From Asanoa ishikariensis (GTDB lineage Bacteria > Actinomycetota > Actinomycetes > Mycobacteriales > Micromonosporaceae), in the NCBI RefSeq assembly GCF_900107455.1, contig NZ_FNQB01000003.1, forward strand, positions 248,001 through 312,000: DNA of 64,000 bases, written 5' to 3'. The position numbers and the translations under genes are program-made. The number at the start of each line of letters is the position of its first letter. The first letter of the stretch is position 1. The notes beneath the pieces were generated by a model. It worked only from the letters and a program-made list of their open reading frames with translations, made no database searches and was not told the DNA's origin. This document shows, one piece after another, positions 25,042 to 33,757 of this stretch.

Positions 25042-27730
25042 GCAGTCCCGCACCCGCCTCGGCATCGCGTCGGTCTGCCTGTCCGGCACGCTCGAGGACA
25101 AGCTCGCGGCGGCCGCCGCGGCCCGCTTCCACGGCGTGGAGATCTTCGCCAACGACCTGGTCGCCTCGTCGTGGTCGCCGGCGCGGATCCGCCAGGAGTG
25201 CGCCCGCCGCGGCCTTTCGATCGACCTCTACCAGCCGTTCCGCGACTTCGAGGCGGTGCCGCCGGCGGTCCTCGCCGCCAACCTCCGGCGGGCGGAGCGG
25301 ACCTTCGACGTGGTCGAGCAACTGGGCGCCACGACGATGCTGGTGTGCTCGACGGTCGCACCCGAGGCGGTCGACGACGACGACCTCGCCGCCGAGCAGC
25401 TCCACCTGCTGGCCGACCGCGCGGCGCGGCGCGGCATCCGGATAGCGTACGAGCCGCTGGCCTGGGGTCGGTTCGTCAACTCGTACGCGCACGCCTGGCG
25501 CATCGTCCGCCGCGCCGACCATCCCGCGCTCGGGCTGTGCCTGGACAGCTTCCACGTCTGCTCCCGGGGCGACGACCCGGCCGGGATCCGCGTCATCCCC
25601 GGCGAGAAAGTCTTCCACCTGCAACTGGCCGACGCCCCGCGCCTGACGATGGACGTCGTCGAATGGAGCCGGCACCACCGCCTGTTCCCGGGCATGGGCT
25701 CGTTCGACCTGGCCGGCTTCGTCGGCCATGTGCTCAGCACCGGCTACGCCGGGCCGCTCTCGCTCGAGGTCTTCAACGACGTCTACCGCCAGGCGGACCC
25801 CCGGCAGGCCGCGATCGACGGCATGCGGTCGCTGCTCGCCCTGGAAGAAGCGGTGACCGATCAGCGGCACGACCTGCCGCCCGCACCCGCGTTGAGCGGA
25901 CACGCGTTCACCGAGCTCGCGGTCGACGAGATCTCCGGCCCGGTGGTGGCCCGGGCCCTGGGCACGCTCGGATTCGTCCACAATGGGCAGCATCGCTCCA
26001 AGCCGGTGCAGCTGTGGGAGCAGGGCCGCGCCCGGATCCTGTTGAACTTCGCCGCCCAGCGCACGGTTCCACCGGGCACCGCCGCGATCTGTGCGCTGGC
26101 CGTGGACACCGCCGACCCGACGGGCTCGACCCAGCGGGCCGAGCGGCTCCTGGCCCCGGTGCTGCCCCGGCTGCGGGAGCGGCAGGAAGCGGAGCTCGCC
26201 TCCATCGCCGCACCGGACGGCACCGCCATCTTCCTGGTCGGAGCCGGCGACGGCGCTGAGAGCTGGCTCGACGACTTCCTCCCGACCGGCGCACCACCAC
26301 GCGCCGACCGCTTCGTGACCGCGATCGACCACGTCTCGCTGACGGGGTCGGTCGACGACTTCGACGAGGCGGCCCTGTTCTATCGCACGGTCCTCGGCCT
26401 TCGACACACGGACACCGCCGAGATCGCGGCGCCGTTCGGCCTGATCCGGAGCCGGACCGCCGCGGACCCCAGCCGGCGGGTACGGATCGCCCTGCACACC
26501 GCGCCGCTGCGCCGCGGGGACTGGGCTCCGGCGATCCCGAGTCCCCAGCACGTGGCGTTCAGCACCGACGACGCGGTCGCCGCCGCCCGGGCGATGCGCG
26601 CACTCGGCGCGCCCGTCCTGTCCGTTCCCGACAACTACTACGTCGACCTCGAGGCCCGGGAGGCGCTCGCCCCCGAGTTGCTGGCGGCGCTGCGCGAGCA
26701 CTCGATCTTCTACGACCGCGACGAGCAGGGGGAGTACCTGCACTTCTACACCGAGATCCTGGGCTCGCGCCTGTTCTTCGCGGTCGTCCAGCGGATCGGC
26801 GACTACGCCGGCTACGGCGACCCCGCCAGCGCCCCCGTGCGGATGGCCGCCCACCGGGAACGGCGGCTGCTGACGTTGCGGGACGCAGGCGCGGACGAGA
26901 CAGCGCCGCGGCACCACTATTCGCTGGCCCACCTCACCGCGCTGAGCCTGTCGCCGCCCGAGCTCGTCGAGGCCGCCGCCGACGGCGGCTACCGGTACGT
27001 GGGCCTGCGGTTGACCCGGGTCACGCCCCAGGAGCCGCACTACCCGCTGGCCACCGACCCGGCGCTGATGCGCACCACGAAGACCCGCCTCGCCGCGACC
27101 GGTGTCGAGGTCCTCGACGTCGAGCTGGCCCGGATCAGCCCGGACGAGCACCCGCGCGACTTCCAGCGATTCCTGGAAGCGGGCGCGGAGCTAGGCGCCC
27201 GCCACGTCATCACGCAGCTTCCCGATCCGGACCGCGCCCGCAAGACCGACCGGTTCGCGGAGCTGTGTGAGATGGCCCGTCCGCTGGGCCTCACGGTCGA
27301 CCTCGAGTTCCCGTCGTGGACGGAGACCCCGGACCTGGGCGAGGCGGTACGGGTCCTGCGGGGCGCCGACCAACCCAACGCGGGGATCCTGGTCGACCTG
27401 CTGCACTTCGCCCGGTCCGGGTCCAGCGTGGCCGACCTGCGCCTGCTGCCGGCGCACTGGTTCCACTTCGTCCACGTCTGCGACGCGCCGCCGGGCGTAC
27501 CGCCCACCAACGAAGGGCTCATCCACACCGCGCGGTTCGAGCGCCTGTGCCCGGGACAGGGCGGCATCGACGTCCGTGGCATCCTCGACGCGCTGCCGCC
27601 GGGCCTGCCGTACGCGCTGGAGATCCCGCGCGCGACGCTGGTCGCCCAGGTCGGCGCGAAGGAGCACGCCCGCATGTCGATCGCCGCGACCCGCGACTAT
27701 CTCGACCGCGCCGCCGCGCCGATCAGCTAG
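25028..27730 (+). CDS. Three-domain 3-dehydroshikimate dehydratase-like protein (TIM barrel - VOC/HPPD - TIM barrel)
   Basis: A 900-residue protein from GTG 25028. Residues 1-280 are a xylose-isomerase-like TIM barrel (AP endonuclease 2 family) of the QsuB/DHS dehydratase type: ASVCLSGTLEDKLAAAAAA, HGVEIFANDL, with metal ligands in YEPLAWGR, DSFHV, HLQLAD and LSLEVFND. Residues 300-620 are a VOC domain of the 4-hydroxyphenylpyruvate dioxygenase type (DHVSLTGS; PQHVAFSTDD; GEYLHFYTEILG with a His and Glu). Residues 635-895 form a second TIM barrel (VDLEFPSWTETPDLG; LVDLLHFARSGS; HFVHVCDAPPG; LPYALEIPR). QsuB proteins usually stop after the VOC domain (about 620-640 residues). The first part should turn 3-dehydroshikimate into protocatechuate; the last part is unassigned. 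Confidence 0.88.
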   Translation: MTTVEQSRTRLGIASVCLSGTLEDKLAAAAAARFHGVEIFANDLVASSWSPARIRQECARRGLSIDLYQPFRDFEAVPPAVLAANLRRAERTFDVVEQLGATTMLVCSTVAPEAVDDDDLAAEQLHLLADRAARRGIRIAYEPLAWGRFVNSYAHAWRIVRRADHPALGLCLDSFHVCSRGDDPAGIRVIPGEKVFHLQLADAPRLTMDVVEWSRHHRLFPGMGSFDLAGFVGHVLSTGYAGPLSLEVFNDVYRQADPRQAAIDGMRSLLALEEAVTDQRHDLPPAPALSGHAFTELAVDEISGPVVARALGTLGFVHNGQHRSKPVQLWEQGRARILLNFAAQRTVPPGTAAICALAVDTADPTGSTQRAERLLAPVLPRLRERQEAELASIAAPDGTAIFLVGAGDGAESWLDDFLPTGAPPRADRFVTAIDHVSLTGSVDDFDEAALFYRTVLGLRHTDTAEIAAPFGLIRSRTAADPSRRVRIALHTAPLRRGDWAPAIPSPQHVAFSTDDAVAAARAMRALGAPVLSVPDNYYVDLEAREALAPELLAALREHSIFYDRDEQGEYLHFYTEILGSRLFFAVVQRIGDYAGYGDPASAPVRMAAHRERRLLTLRDAGADETAPRHHYSLAHLTALSLSPPELVEAAADGGYRYVGLRLTRVTPQEPHYPLATDPALMRTTKTRLAATGVEVLDVELARISPDEHPRDFQRFLEAGAELGARHVITQLPDPDRARKTDRFAELCEMARPLGLTVDLEFPSWTETPDLGEAVRVLRGADQPNAGILVDLLHFARSGSSVADLRLLPAHWFHFVHVCDAPPGVPPTNEGLIHTARFERLCPGQGGIDVRGILDALPPGLPYALEIPRATLVAQVGAKEHARMSIAATRDYLDRAAAPIS

Positions 27731-28116
27731 AAGAGGGCAAGGGCCCGGATCGCCAGCACATATCCGTGCACGCCGAATCCGGCGATCAGGCCGCGGGCCG
27801 CCGGGCACCCGCGCCGCAGGGCGCCGTCGGTGGAGAGGCGGACCTCGACGACCGGGAGCCCCACTTCGACGATGGCATCGTGCAGCGCCACCGAGCTCAG
27901 GGCGCCCTGGTTGAGCACCGCGCCGATCGAACGGCCGGCTTGGACGGCGGCGCCTTCCTGGTGGATCCAGTCGACCAGGTCACCCTCGTGGTTCGACCGG
28001 CGGAAGGTCGCGGTGAGGCCGAGGCCGGCCGCGACCGCACGGCACGCCACCTCGACCTCGACCGCGGACCCGAACGGAAGCGGAGGTGGCCCGTCGAGGA
28101 TGGTCACCCCTGGCAT
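27727..28116 (-). CDS. Degenerate type II 3-dehydroquinate dehydratase
   Basis: A 129-residue protein, shorter than normal type II enzymes (about 145). It keeps RRSNHEGDLVDWIHQ, LNQGALSSVAL and IAGFGVHGY, clear marks of the AroQ fold. The catalytic loop, normally NGPNLNLLGxRxPxxYG with Arg and Tyr, is replaced by DGPPPLPFGS, and the HLSN motif reads VRLST, so the usual catalytic His is Arg. It may be a non-catalytic or altered-specificity paralogue. It starts at ATG 28114-28116 with AGGAG and follows the PQQ dehydrogenase gene by 8 bases, the last gene of a long minus-strand operon. It ends 4 bases inside the convergent dehydratase gene. Confidence 0.75.
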   Translation of the reverse strand: MPGVTILDGPPPLPFGSAVEVEVACRAVAAGLGLTATFRRSNHEGDLVDWIHQEGAAVQAGRSIGAVLNQGALSSVALHDAIVEVGLPVVEVRLSTDGALRRGCPAARGLIAGFGVHGYVLAIRALALF

Positions 28117-28124
28117 ACGCGCTC

Positions 28125-30245
28125 CTAATACACTTCGATCTTTCCGGTGGAGCGGGGGCTTCCCGGGTCGTTGAAGAAGTACTCGCCGGCCCGGGCGAAG
28201 CGGTAGGTGAATGACTCACCGGGCGCCAGCCGCACGTCGAAGAGGCCCTCGAAGAACTGGGTGACGCCGCGTACGCCGGCATTGCCGGCGTGGTTGGTGA
28301 AGGTCACGGTCGTGCCGACCGGCACCCGCAAGTGCGTGGGCGCCATCCCGTTGACCCCGAACGACTCGGTCGCGCCGACCTGGCCGGTGGCGGCGTTGTA
28401 GGTGCGGCCGATGACGACCGTGTTCGCGACCGCCGCCCCTTCCACCGGACCGCCGGACACCGGTCGCCGGATCACCGGAGGCACGGGCGTGGGCGCGGGG
28501 CCGACATCTCCGCCCACCTCGAACGCCCACAGGAAGTCGCCGCGGGGAGCGGAGTTGCCGTACGGGATGCTCGTGCCGCCCGCGTACACGGCGAGGTATT
28601 CCTTGTTCCCGACCCGGTACATGATGGGGCTGGAGCTGATCGCCGCGCCGGTCTGGAAGCGCCAGAGCTCGCGCCCGTTGCGGGCGTCCATGGCGAGCAG
28701 GTTGCCGTCGGGTTGGCCGATGAACATCAGGTCGCTGGCCGTGGTCAGGATCCCGTTGCCATGAGCCAGCGAGTACGGCATGCGCCGCTTCCACCGCACG
28801 TGGTTGGTGCTGACGTCCACGGCCACGATGCCGCCGGTCTGGTACTCGCCGGGCGGACGCAGGCCGTTGCTGCTCTCGGTGAGCGAGTGCGCGGCTGCCA
28901 CGTACCCGTAGCCGGTGTAGACCAGGCCGGTGCGGTGGCTGAACGACAGGTGCGACCAGTCGCCACCGCCGCCGTGACCGGGGATGGACAGGATCGGGGT
29001 GTCCCAGTGGGGGTCGTAGAGCGCGCCCTGGACGTAGTTGGGCACCGCCCGGTTCGGGTCGCCGGGCACGGAGGTGCCCAGCGGCTGGTCGACGACGCGG
29101 TTCTCGGTCCAGCCGCCCTGCACCGGATAGGGCTGGGTCGGCCAGGTCTTCTGCCGTGGTTCCTGCGGCACCGGGCGCTCGACGATGCCCAGCGGTGCCG
29201 TGCCGTCGGTGCGGTCCAGGATGAAGAACATGCCGGACTTGCTGCCGTAGACGACGACCTTGCGGCGCCGGCCACGGATCTTCACATCGGCCAGCACCGG
29301 CGACATGACGTTGTCCATGTCCCAGATGTCGTGGTGGATCGACTGGAAGTGCCAGCGGTACGCGCCGGTGCGCAGGTCCAGGGCGACCAGCGAGTTGGCG
29401 AAGAGGTTCTGCCCGCCGCGGGCCGACCCGTCCTGTGAGGAGTTGAAGCCGCGGGCGTTGCCGAAGGTCCAGTAGGTCAGGCCTAGCTCCGGGTCGACGG
29501 CGGGATGGATCCACGGCGTCGCGCCGCCCTCGGTCCAGGAGTCGCCCTCCCACGTCTCGTGGCCGAGCTCGCCCGGCCCCGGCGTGCCCCAGAAGTGCCA
29601 GAGGACCTCGCCGTCGCGGGCGTCGAGGGCGATCGCGGCACCGCGCGGACCGTCGTTGGTGCCGCAGAACAGCATCCCGTCGTGGTAGACGACGGCGACC
29701 TTCTCGATGTTGCCGAACCCCTCGACCTGGCGCTCCCAGGCGACCTGGCCGGTCTCCTGGTCGAGGGCGATGACGTAGTTCTCGTTGGACTTGGTGAACA
29801 CGTACCCCGCGCCGACCGCGACCCCGCGTCGGGTCAGCGCACCGCGGGTCTGGTCGTAGCGCCACTTCGTCGCCCCGGTGACGCCGTCGACGGCGATGAC
29901 GTTTCCCAGCGCGGACTCGATGTACAGCACCCCGTCGACGGCCACGGCCGTGCTCTGGCTGCTGCCGGAGGTCAGCCCGCCCTCGATGCGGTTGACCCAG
30001 GCGCCGCGCAGGCGGCGGACGTTGCCGTGGTCGACGCGGTGCAGCGAGGTGTAGTTCTGGTTGCCGAGGTTGCCGCCGACCTTGGGGAAGTCCCGGTCGC
30101 CGGGGGTGTCGAAGTGGGCGAGGTCGGCAGCGGTGGGCCGGCGGCCGGCGGCCGCCGGTGGCGGTGCGACGGCGGGACCCACCGCGGCCGCCACGGCGGT
30201 CGCCGCCGCGCCTTTGAGCACCTGACGTCGGTCGATGTGTGCCAC
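28125..30245 (-). CDS. PQQ-dependent dehydrogenase with C-terminal cupredoxin-like domain
   Basis: A 706-residue exported protein. I start it at GTG 30243-30245, behind AGAGGTG; the open frame continues upstream over the ABC genes but is not coding there. The signal is twin-arginine type (DRRQVLKGAAATAVAAAVG). The main part is an eight-bladed quinoprotein propeller with repeats such as VIALDQETGQVAWERQVEGF and LVALDLRTGAYRWHFQ, and the motif HHDIWDMD found in quinate/glucose-type PQQ dehydrogenases. Residues 610-706 resemble a cupredoxin (VGTTVTFTNHAG; GESFTYRFARAGEYFFNDPG), which could pass electrons on. Quinate, shikimate or another polyol/alcohol is the likely substrate. The gene follows livF by 59 bases. 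Confidence 0.85.
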   Translation of the reverse strand: MAHIDRRQVLKGAAATAVAAAVGPAVAPPPAAAGRRPTAADLAHFDTPGDRDFPKVGGNLGNQNYTSLHRVDHGNVRRLRGAWVNRIEGGLTSGSSQSTAVAVDGVLYIESALGNVIAVDGVTGATKWRYDQTRGALTRRGVAVGAGYVFTKSNENYVIALDQETGQVAWERQVEGFGNIEKVAVVYHDGMLFCGTNDGPRGAAIALDARDGEVLWHFWGTPGPGELGHETWEGDSWTEGGATPWIHPAVDPELGLTYWTFGNARGFNSSQDGSARGGQNLFANSLVALDLRTGAYRWHFQSIHHDIWDMDNVMSPVLADVKIRGRRRKVVVYGSKSGMFFILDRTDGTAPLGIVERPVPQEPRQKTWPTQPYPVQGGWTENRVVDQPLGTSVPGDPNRAVPNYVQGALYDPHWDTPILSIPGHGGGGDWSHLSFSHRTGLVYTGYGYVAAAHSLTESSNGLRPPGEYQTGGIVAVDVSTNHVRWKRRMPYSLAHGNGILTTASDLMFIGQPDGNLLAMDARNGRELWRFQTGAAISSSPIMYRVGNKEYLAVYAGGTSIPYGNSAPRGDFLWAFEVGGDVGPAPTPVPPVIRRPVSGGPVEGAAVANTVVIGRTYNAATGQVGATESFGVNGMAPTHLRVPVGTTVTFTNHAGNAGVRGVTQFFEGLFDVRLAPGESFTYRFARAGEYFFNDPGSPRSTGKIEVY

Positions 30246-30304
30246 GGTCACCTCTTTCTCGGCCGCCAGTGCGGCCGGGACGCGTCGGTTGCGGGCAGGG
30301 CAGG

Positions 30305-31018
30305 TCAGAGGCCCAGGTAGATCTTGCGGACCTGGGGGTTCTGCCGGAGCGACTCGGACGTGCCGGTCATGGCGACGGCCCCGTTCTCCATGACAAGGCA
30401 CTCCGTTGTCACCTCGAACGTGAGCTGGGCGTTCTGCTCGACGAGCAGCATGCTCAGGCCGCGTTCGTTGAGCTTCTTGAGGACGCCGACGATGTCGCTG
30501 ACCAACTTGGGCGACAGGCCCATCGACGGCTCGTCGAGGAGCATCAGGCGCGGTGCCGACATCAGTGCGCGGCCGATGGCCAGCATCTGCTGCTGGCCGC
30601 CGGACAGGGCGCCGGCGAGGCGTCCCCGCATCTCGCGCAGGATCGGGAACAGCTCGTACACCTCGTCGAGGGTGTCGAGCGTGGCGCCCTTCCACCGCCG
30701 GGTGTACGCGCCGAGGAGCAGGTTCTTCTCGACGGGCAGCCCGGGGAACACGTGGCGGCCCTCGGGCACGTAGCCGATGCCGTGGCGGACCATGTCGCGC
30801 CCGGGGACGCGGGTCAGGTCCTGGTCGCCGAACCGGACCGAGCGCACGGTGCGTGGCACCAGGCCCATCAGCGCCTTGAGCGTGGAGGTCTTGCCGGCCC
30901 CGTTGGCGCCGATGATGCCCAACGACTGTCCGGGTTGGATGGTGAACGAGACGTCCCGCGCGGCGGTGACACCGCCGTAGCGCACGGAGAGCCCATCGAC
31001 TTCGAGCGCGTCGGTCAT
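30305..31018 (-). CDS. Branched-chain-type ABC importer ATPase, LivF-like
   Basis: A 237-residue ATPase starting at ATG 31016-31018, which overlaps the stop of the upstream LivM-LivG gene. Walker A is GANGAGKT, the signature is LSGGQQQMLAIGRAL, Walker B is LMLLDEPSMGL, and the switch reads LLVEQNAQ. The short length and the LEVDGLSVRYGG N-terminus are typical of LivF. It works with the fused LivM-LivG protein, LivH and the binding protein encoded upstream. The genes around it are catabolic rather than amino-acid related, so the cargo is more likely an aromatic, hydroaromatic or short organic acid. Confidence 0.92.
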   Translation of the reverse strand: MTDALEVDGLSVRYGGVTAARDVSFTIQPGQSLGIIGANGAGKTSTLKALMGLVPRTVRSVRFGDQDLTRVPGRDMVRHGIGYVPEGRHVFPGLPVEKNLLLGAYTRRWKGATLDTLDEVYELFPILREMRGRLAGALSGGQQQMLAIGRALMSAPRLMLLDEPSMGLSPKLVSDIVGVLKKLNERGLSMLLVEQNAQLTFEVTTECLVMENGAVAMTGTSESLRQNPQVRKIYLGL

Positions 31019-32817
31019 CCCTGGACCTCCGACGCGACCGGGGCCGGCATGGCCATCGACTCGCCCAGGTAGGCCTCGATGACCTCGGGGGAGATGGCGA
31101 CCTCGGCGGGCGGGCCGTCGGCGATGATCGCGCCGTGGGCGAAGACGGTGACGTGGTCGCACAAGGACATGACCATCCCCATGTTGTGTTCGATGACCAC
31201 GACGGTGACGCCGAAGTCGCGGATCGAGCGGACGATGTCGCAGAGCTGCCGGACCTCGTCGCCGTTGAGGCCCGCGGCCGGCTCGTCGAGCAGCAGCAGC
31301 CGTGGCCGCGCCGCCATGGCCCGGGCGATCTCGACGCGCCGCTGGATGCCGTAGGGGAGCGCGGTCGGCAGGTTGTCGGCGAAGGCGGCCAGGCCGAACC
31401 GGTCGAGCAGCGCGTCGGCCTCCCGCCGCAGGGCGCGGTCCCGGCGCCAGACACCGACCGGCAGCACGAGGTAGCGCCAGGTGCCGCTCGCGCGGGTCGG
31501 GTCGAGCGCCACCAGCACGTTGTCCCGCACGCTGAGCGCGGAGAACAGGCGCAGGTTCTGGAAGGTCCGGGCGATGCCCGCGTGGGCGAGGGCGAACGGC
31601 CGTGCGGCGGTGACGTCCCGGCCGTCGAGGACGACCCGGCCCGCGGTGGGCCGGTAGAGCCCGCTGACGACGTTGAACAGCGTGGTCTTGCCGGAGCCGT
31701 TGGGCCCGACGATGCCGCGGATCTGCCCGGCCGGCACTTCCAGGCTCACCTCGGTGAGCGCCTTGACTCCGCGGAAGTGCATGCTCAGGTCCCGCACCGC
31801 GAGCATCGGCGCGTCCGGCTCGCCCGTGGTGCCGGCCGGGTCGTACGGCCGGAACGGGGTGAGGCCGCTGGAGGCGGTCGCGGTGGTGCGCCGGTGCAGC
31901 AGCCCGCGCAGCCGGACCGGGAGCCCGGCCAGGCCGGTCGGCGCGAACACGACGGTCAGCACTACCACGGTGCCGTAGGCGACCTGCGCGTAGGTCGGGT
32001 AGTCGATCAGCACCTCGCGGACCAGGGCGAGGGAGATCGCCCCGATCACGCAGCCGACGAGGCTCTGCCGACCCCCGATGATCACCATCGCGAGGAGCAG
32101 GAACATGTTGGCGATGCTGAACGTCTCCGGCGCCACGTAGCCGATCAGTCCTGAGTAGAGGACACCGGCGACGCCGCCGTAGACGCTGGCGAGCAGGAAC
32201 GCGGTCATCCGCAGGGCCGGCACCTCGACGCCGACCGCACCGGCGGCGAGGGAGTCGTCGCGCATGGCCCGCATCCGGCGCCCGAGCGAGGTGTGCACGA
32301 CGAAGAGCCCGAACACGAGGGTGACGGCGAACAGGGCCAGCTCGACGTAGTAGAAGAGGTAGTCGCTGGACAGGTCGACGCCGGGCAGGGTGGGCCGGGG
32401 GATGCCGGGAATGCCCTCGGCTCCGCCGGCCAGCGTCGAGTTGGTGACCCAGTTGGTGAACGCGAGGGCGAGGCCGAGCGTCACGATGCCCAGGTAGTGC
32501 GACTGCACGCGCAGGGCGGGCGTGCCGACCACCAGACCGATCGCCGCAGTCGCGAGCAGCGCCAGGACCGCGGCGGTCCAGAAGCCCATGCCCTCCTTGA
32601 CGGTCAGGACCGCGGTCGCGTACGCGCCGACGCCGAAGAACGCCACCTGCGCCAGGTTGATCTGGCCGGCGATGCCCATGCACAGACCCAGGCCGACGGA
32701 GAGGATCGCGTAGAGCAGCATCACGTTGACCACGTGCATGGCGTACGAGTTGAGCTGGTAGGGCAGCAGCCACGCGGCGACGGCCAGCGCGGCGATGGCA
32801 CCGAGCCGGATCCTCAT
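31015..32817 (-). CDS. Fused LivM permease - LivG ATPase of ABC importer
   Basis: A 600-residue fusion starting at ATG 32815-32817, overlapping the stop of livH by 4 bases. Residues 1-295 are a LivM permease (about 8-9 helices; MGIAGQINLAQVAFFGVGAYA; ANMFLLLAMVIIGGRQSLVG). A linker of about 45 residues rich in Thr/Arg/Pro follows. Residues 345-590 are a LivG ATPase: Walker A GPNGSGKTTLFN, AHAGIARTFQNLRLF, signature-like region LPYGIQRRVEIARAM, Walker B LLLLDEPAAGLN and HNMGMVM. The first signature residues read PYG instead of LSYG, as is usual for LivG. Such fusions occur in several actinomycetes and enforce equal numbers of the two parts. Confidence 0.92.
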   Translation of the reverse strand: MRIRLGAIAALAVAAWLLPYQLNSYAMHVVNVMLLYAILSVGLGLCMGIAGQINLAQVAFFGVGAYATAVLTVKEGMGFWTAAVLALLATAAIGLVVGTPALRVQSHYLGIVTLGLALAFTNWVTNSTLAGGAEGIPGIPRPTLPGVDLSSDYLFYYVELALFAVTLVFGLFVVHTSLGRRMRAMRDDSLAAGAVGVEVPALRMTAFLLASVYGGVAGVLYSGLIGYVAPETFSIANMFLLLAMVIIGGRQSLVGCVIGAISLALVREVLIDYPTYAQVAYGTVVVLTVVFAPTGLAGLPVRLRGLLHRRTTATASSGLTPFRPYDPAGTTGEPDAPMLAVRDLSMHFRGVKALTEVSLEVPAGQIRGIVGPNGSGKTTLFNVVSGLYRPTAGRVVLDGRDVTAARPFALAHAGIARTFQNLRLFSALSVRDNVLVALDPTRASGTWRYLVLPVGVWRRDRALRREADALLDRFGLAAFADNLPTALPYGIQRRVEIARAMAARPRLLLLDEPAAGLNGDEVRQLCDIVRSIRDFGVTVVVIEHNMGMVMSLCDHVTVFAHGAIIADGPPAEVAISPEVIEAYLGESMAMPAPVASEVQG

Positions 32818-33683
32818 GCCCGGTTCACCGTCCTCTCGCCGAAGATCCCGGTCGGGCGGATCATGATGATGACGGTGAAGATCAGGAAGGTGACGAGCTC
32901 GGAGTAGCCCTGGAACTGTCCGGCGGCGAACGAGTCGATGACGCCGATGCCGAGGCCGCCGAGGATCGCGCCCGGGATGCTGCCGAAGCCGCCGAGGATG
33001 GCGCCCGCGAAGCCCTTGATGCCCAGCAGGCCGCCCATCGCCGGGCTGACGTACAACAGGGGTCCGACGAGTCCGCCGGCCAGCGCGGCGAGGCCGGCAC
33101 CGATCATGAACGCCATCGCGTTGCTGCGGCCGACGTGGATGCCGACGGCCGTGGCGGCCTGGTGGTCCATCGCCACCGCCTGCATCGCGGCCCCGCGCTT
33201 GGTGCGCTGGAGGAAGTAGACCAGCAGTGCGGTGGCCGCGGCCGCGATCGCCAGCACCACCAGGTCGTACGTGCGGATCCGCAGGCCGCCCAGGTCGATC
33301 GGCGCGGCAGGCACCGGGGAGGGCACGGCCCGGCCGGTCGCGCCCCAGATGATGATCGCGAGGGCCTCCAGCACGATGCCGAAGCCGATCGTGCCGATCA
33401 GCATCAGGTCGAAGTCCTTGTTCTCCAAGGGCCGCAGCACCCGCTCGATGATGATGCCGATCAGGCCGGTCACCCCGATCGCGACCGCCATCGCGAGCGC
33501 GAACGGCAGCTTCACCGACAGGTAGAACGTCGACGCGATGTACGCGCCGATCATGACGACGCTGCCGTGGGCGAAGTTGACCAGGCCCATGGTGCGGTAG
33601 ACGAGCGAGAAACCCATCGCGACGAGCGCGTAGATCGCGCCCAGACTCATCCCGCCGATGAACGTCTGCAGAAAGACTTGCAT
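32814..33683 (-). CDS. Branched-chain-type ABC importer permease, LivH-like
   Basis: A 289-residue permease starting at ATG 33681-33683 with GAGAGG upstream. It has about eight membrane helices and the LivH signatures GMSLGAIYALVAMGFSLVYR, FAHGSVVMIGAYI and LGGFGSIPGAILGGLGIGV. It pairs with the LivM half of the next gene to form the membrane channel. It lies 74 bases after the binding-protein gene and overlaps the next start by 4 bases. Confidence 0.93.
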   Translation of the reverse strand: MQVFLQTFIGGMSLGAIYALVAMGFSLVYRTMGLVNFAHGSVVMIGAYIASTFYLSVKLPFALAMAVAIGVTGLIGIIIERVLRPLENKDFDLMLIGTIGFGIVLEALAIIIWGATGRAVPSPVPAAPIDLGGLRIRTYDLVVLAIAAAATALLVYFLQRTKRGAAMQAVAMDHQAATAVGIHVGRSNAMAFMIGAGLAALAGGLVGPLLYVSPAMGGLLGIKGFAGAILGGFGSIPGAILGGLGIGVIDSFAAGQFQGYSELVTFLIFTVIIMIRPTGIFGERTVNRA

Positions 33684-33757
33684 ACCTCTCCCCTGAACCG
33701 CGTGCTGCGACGTCGATGGTCCGGGACGGCCCAGGCGCGGGCCGACCCGGACGGTGC

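Noticed and set aside
24956-27151. 731-codon minus-strand ORF opposite the dehydroshikimate dehydratase-like gene
   Set aside because: It is rich in Gly, Arg, Val and Asp in the pattern of an antisense frame and lacks any domain.
30260-30277. Short hairpin CGGCCGC-CAGT-GCGGCCG between livF and the PQQ dehydrogenase gene
   Set aside because: A 7-bp stem is expected often by chance in DNA this rich in G+C, and the gene order argues for read-through; at most a weak attenuator.
30246-31454. N-terminal extension of the PQQ dehydrogenase frame
   Set aside because: It lies antiparallel in frame within livF and LivM-LivG, reads as Arg/Ser-rich sequence, and the Tat signal with its ribosome-binding site begins at 30245.
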